DNA of 44,340 nt, taken from contig JAIOXK010000009.1 in assembly GCA_021741645.1 (NCBI GenBank), forward strand, positions 1 to 44,340, written 5' to 3'. Position 1 is the stretch's first letter. Every line of letters starts with the position of its first letter. This document shows, in pieces, positions 42,372 through 44,340 of this stretch. Under the pieces are notes generated by a model that was not told the origin of the DNA, searched no databases, and saw only the letters and a list, made by a program, of their open reading frames with translations. This stretch comes from Candidatus Nanopelagicales bacterium. GTDB taxonomy: Bacteria > Actinomycetota > Actinomycetes > S36-B12. Made by a program: the position numbers and the translations under genes.

Positions 42372-42682
42372 AGCAGGAATTCACGACCCTCGACGATGTG
42401 TTGGCGCAGCGCCCGATCGATCCGGAGGTGCTGGCCGAGGAAGTATCTGCCGTCGAGGCGCAGATGTCCGGTTACCTGCTCCGTCAACTCCGCAAGGGCC
42501 AGGGCCTCAGTCAGGAGCAGCTCGCGGAGCGAATGGGGGTGTCGCAGCGGCGAGTCTCGGCGATCGAGCGCGGCAAGGTCGACAGGTCCGAGATCGCGAC
42601 GATCCGTGCCTACGTGACGGCGCTCGGCGGTGAACTCGAGCTCGTGGCCCGGATTGACGGAACGACCACGCAGATCGCCTGA
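42368..42682 (+). CDS. higA: XRE-family antitoxin (HigA-like)
   Basis: The 104-residue protein has an N-terminal dimerisation-type segment (EFTTLDDVLAQRPIDPEVLA) and a helix-turn-helix (LLRQLRKGQGLSQEQLAERMGVSQRRVSAIERG). It is full length, ending ELELVARIDG, so it can still bind DNA although its toxin partner is broken. ATG 42368 is taken from the ATGA overlap with the toxin relic; the frame is open to 42290 upstream but that part is antitoxin-unlike. It likely represses its own promoter and possibly others. Confidence 0.85.
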   Translation: MKQEFTTLDDVLAQRPIDPEVLAEEVSAVEAQMSGYLLRQLRKGQGLSQEQLAERMGVSQRRVSAIERGKVDRSEIATIRAYVTALGGELELVARIDGTTTQIA

Positions 42683-42683
42683 G

Positions 42684-43655
42684 TCAGGGGATCTGCCAGA
42701 GGGCTTCCGGGTCGTCCAGCAGCGCGAGGTCATGGCCGACCATGATCGCGGCCATCGAGTCGAAGTCGACGGTGTGCCGCCAGCCCAGTTCGAGGTAGGC
42801 GGCCCGGCTGTCGCCGACGAGCAGGTTCGTGTCAACGCGCCGTGAGTTGTCGGCCGTGCTGATCACGAGGTCGTGCCAGTCGTCGATACCCGCCGCCGCA
42901 AACGCCTTGTCGATGAAGAAGCTCAACCGATGCGAGATGCCGGTGGCGAGTACGTAGTCGTGCGGCACGTCTGCGCGCACCATGAGCTGCATCGCCCGCA
43001 CGTAGTCAGGCGCCCAGCCCCAGTCGCGTGCTGTCTCGATGTCGCCGAGCTCGATGACGCTCTGCAGGCCCTTGGCGATCCGGGCGACGCCCATCGTCAC
43101 CTTGCGGGTCACGAAGTTCTCACCGCGCAGTGGCGACTCGTGGTTGTAGAGGATGCCGGCGACAGCGTGCGCCCCGCGATCGCGAGCAGCGTCGACCAGA
43201 TCCATGGCGTCGCGCTTGGAGACCGCGTACGGGCTCTTCGGCTCACGCTCCATCCGCTCGGTCTGCGGAGCACGGTCAACGCCTTCGAAGATCGATGCTG
43301 ACGACGCCTGGAACATCCGGCAGTCCGGCAGTGTTTCGACTGCCTCGAGGATGGCCGTGACCGCATCGACGTTGACGACCCGGACCTCGTCCTCGTGGCT
43401 CCATGACTCACCAGGAGCGGTGAACCCGCCGAGGTTGTAGACCTCGTGCGGGCTCGCATCCGTGACGGTCGACCTCAAGCCCTTCGTGTCGGCCAGATCC
43501 TGCTCGACGACCGTGGTGCCAGGGGCGTAGCGAAGAAGGTGATCAGTGTTCGTCCCCGGCTTGACCAATGCCGTGACGTCAGCGCCCTCACGCCGCAGCA
43601 GGGTGCACAGAATCGTGCCGTCCTGACCGGCGGCTCCGGTGACGAGGGCGCGCAC
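42684..43655 (-). CDS. GDP-mannose 4,6-dehydratase-family SDR with altered active site (possible reductase or epimerase)
   Basis: The 323-residue protein starts with GTG 43655, with GGAAGG just upstream. It is clearly a Gmd paralogue: ALVTGAAGQDGTIL, VYNLGGFTAPGESW, LYNHESPLRGENFVTRKVT, DWGWAPDYVRAMQLM. The Gmd active-site run QASTSEMFG is replaced by QASSASIFE, so the Thr-x-Glu pair used for dehydration is Ser-x-Ser, while the Tyr-xxx-Lys (SPYAVSK) is kept. Loss of the catalytic Glu suggests it no longer dehydrates; reduction or epimerisation of the GDP-4-keto-6-deoxymannose from the neighbouring Gmd is plausible, as for RMD-type enzymes. It is 7 bases downstream of gmd. Confidence 0.8.
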   Translation of the reverse strand: MRALVTGAAGQDGTILCTLLRREGADVTALVKPGTNTDHLLRYAPGTTVVEQDLADTKGLRSTVTDASPHEVYNLGGFTAPGESWSHEDEVRVVNVDAVTAILEAVETLPDCRMFQASSASIFEGVDRAPQTERMEREPKSPYAVSKRDAMDLVDAARDRGAHAVAGILYNHESPLRGENFVTRKVTMGVARIAKGLQSVIELGDIETARDWGWAPDYVRAMQLMVRADVPHDYVLATGISHRLSFFIDKAFAAAGIDDWHDLVISTADNSRRVDTNLLVGDSRAAYLELGWRHTVDFDSMAAIMVGHDLALLDDPEALWQIP

Positions 43656-43662
43656 AGCCTTC

Positions 43663-44340
43663 CTAGAACTGGCCTTCAGGAGCGCCTTCGAGGCGGGCGA
43701 TGTCCGCGTCGACCATGATCTTGGCGAGCTCGGGCGGCAGGACCTTGGCCTCCCAGCCGAGCTTGCGCTTGGCCTTGCCGGCATCGCCGATCAGCTCGTC
43801 GACCTCGGTCGGGCGCAGGAACTTCGGGTCGAACTTGACGTAGTCCTCCCACTCCAGGCCCACGTGCTCGAAGCACAGCTGCAGGAAATCACGGATCGTG
43901 TAGGCGGTGCCCGTCGCGAGGACGAAGTCCTCGGGCTCGTCGGCCTGCAGCATGCGCCACATGCCGTCGGTGTACTCCGGCGCGTAGCCCCAGTCGCGGA
44001 TCGCGTCGAGGTTGCCCATCCACACCTCGGTCTGGTGTCCCTTGAAGATGTTCGCCACGGCGAGGGAGATCTTGCGCGTCACGAAGGTCTCGCCGCGGCG
44101 CGGGGACTCGTGGTTGAACAGCTGACCATTGACGGCGAACATGTCGTAGGCCTCGCGGTAGTTCTTGGTGATCCAGTAGGAGTACACCTTCGCCGCGCCA
44201 TACGGCGAGCGCGGGTAGAACTCGGTCTCCTCGTTCTGCGGCGGCGGGGAAGCACCGAACATCTCGCTGGTCGACGCCTGGTAGAAGCGAATGCTCGTAT
44301 CCGTGGTGCGGATCGCCTCGAGCATGTTCAGGGTGCTGAT
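43663..44340 (-). CDS. gmd: GDP-mannose 4,6-dehydratase, 5' part outside window
   Basis: The frame is open to the window edge (225 residues visible). It shows [20 protein letters not shown] with the catalytic Thr and Glu, [12 protein letters not shown] with the Tyr-xxx-Lys pair, [38 protein letters not shown] and [17 protein letters not shown]. It makes GDP-4-keto-6-deoxymannose from GDP-mannose with NADP, the precursor of GDP-fucose, GDP-rhamnose or related sugars. The N-terminal cofactor motif lies beyond base 44340. Confidence 0.95.
   Translation of the reverse strand: MSTLNMLEAIRTTDTSIRFYQASTSEMFGASPPPQNEETEFYPRSPYGAAKVYSYWITKNYREAYDMFAVNGQLFNHESPRRGETFVTRKISLAVANIFKGHQTEVWMGNLDAIRDWGYAPEYTDGMWRMLQADEPEDFVLATGTAYTIRDFLQLCFEHVGLEWEDYVKFDPKFLRPTEVDELIGDAGKAKRKLGWEAKVLPPELAKIMVDADIARLEGAPEGQF

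Overview
The window is a high-GC stretch that looks actinobacterial. GTG starts are frequent, genes are packed with 4-base stop/start overlaps, and many start codons lie only 6-8 bases after a TANNNT-like -10 box, the layout of leaderless actinobacterial mRNAs. Almost everything encodes assembly of a surface glycopolymer: nucleotide-sugar enzymes, glycosyltransferases, large polytopic membrane proteins, an ABC flippase and sugar-decorating methyltransferases. No rRNA, tRNA, CRISPR array or phage genes were seen.

Region 1 (1-20.8 kb) carries all six steps of CMP-pseudaminic acid synthesis, scattered over both strands: PseB (15819-16802, -), PseC (2638-3765, +), PseH (4864-5358, +), PseG (1657-2610, +), PseI (3756-4820, -) and an SpsF/PseF-type cytidylyltransferase (17723-18442, +, probably with a CTG start). 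Around them are a CDP-glucose 4,6-dehydratase-like SDR, an HpcH/HpaI-type aldolase (cut by the window edge), a PglK/MsbA-like ABC exporter, several glycosyltransferases, a TylF-type methyltransferase, a DUF4910 peptidase-like protein, an aldo/keto reductase and a glutamate-1-semialdehyde-type aminotransferase. An IS481-family element (18444-19497) sits exactly at the cytidylyltransferase stop codon. Pseudaminic acid is a known constituent of actinobacterial cell-wall teichulosonic acids, so such a polymer is a reasonable guess for the product.

Region 2 (20.8-36.0 kb) is a polymer-assembly block: four polytopic GT-C or GT-C-like proteins (a fifth lies at 9757-11868), a PhyH-type Fe(II)/2-oxoglutarate dioxygenase, GT4 and capsule-type GT-B enzymes, a methyltransferase split by a one-base frameshift, a fucosyltransferase-like protein, UDP-glucuronate decarboxylase (UDP-xylose supply), and a GT2/DUF2304 pair typical of polyprenyl-phosphate sugar donors.

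Region 3 (36.1-44.3 kb) has a small secreted Ig-like protein, GT4 enzymes including a 939-residue double-domain one, an AAA ATPase with a C-terminal winged helix preceded by a striking nested palindrome over its promoter, a decayed HigB-type toxin with its intact XRE antitoxin, and two adjacent GDP-mannose dehydratase-family genes, one with changed catalytic residues. The second may make the reductase or epimerase partner for a GDP-6-deoxyhexose.

Gene organisation is unusual: short operons alternate strands, six of nine convergent pairs overlap at their 3' ends, and divergent pairs share tiny promoters whose -10 boxes overlap. No obvious Wzy polymerase or Wzx flippase was recognised; the ABC exporter is the only clear lipid-linked-glycan flippase candidate.
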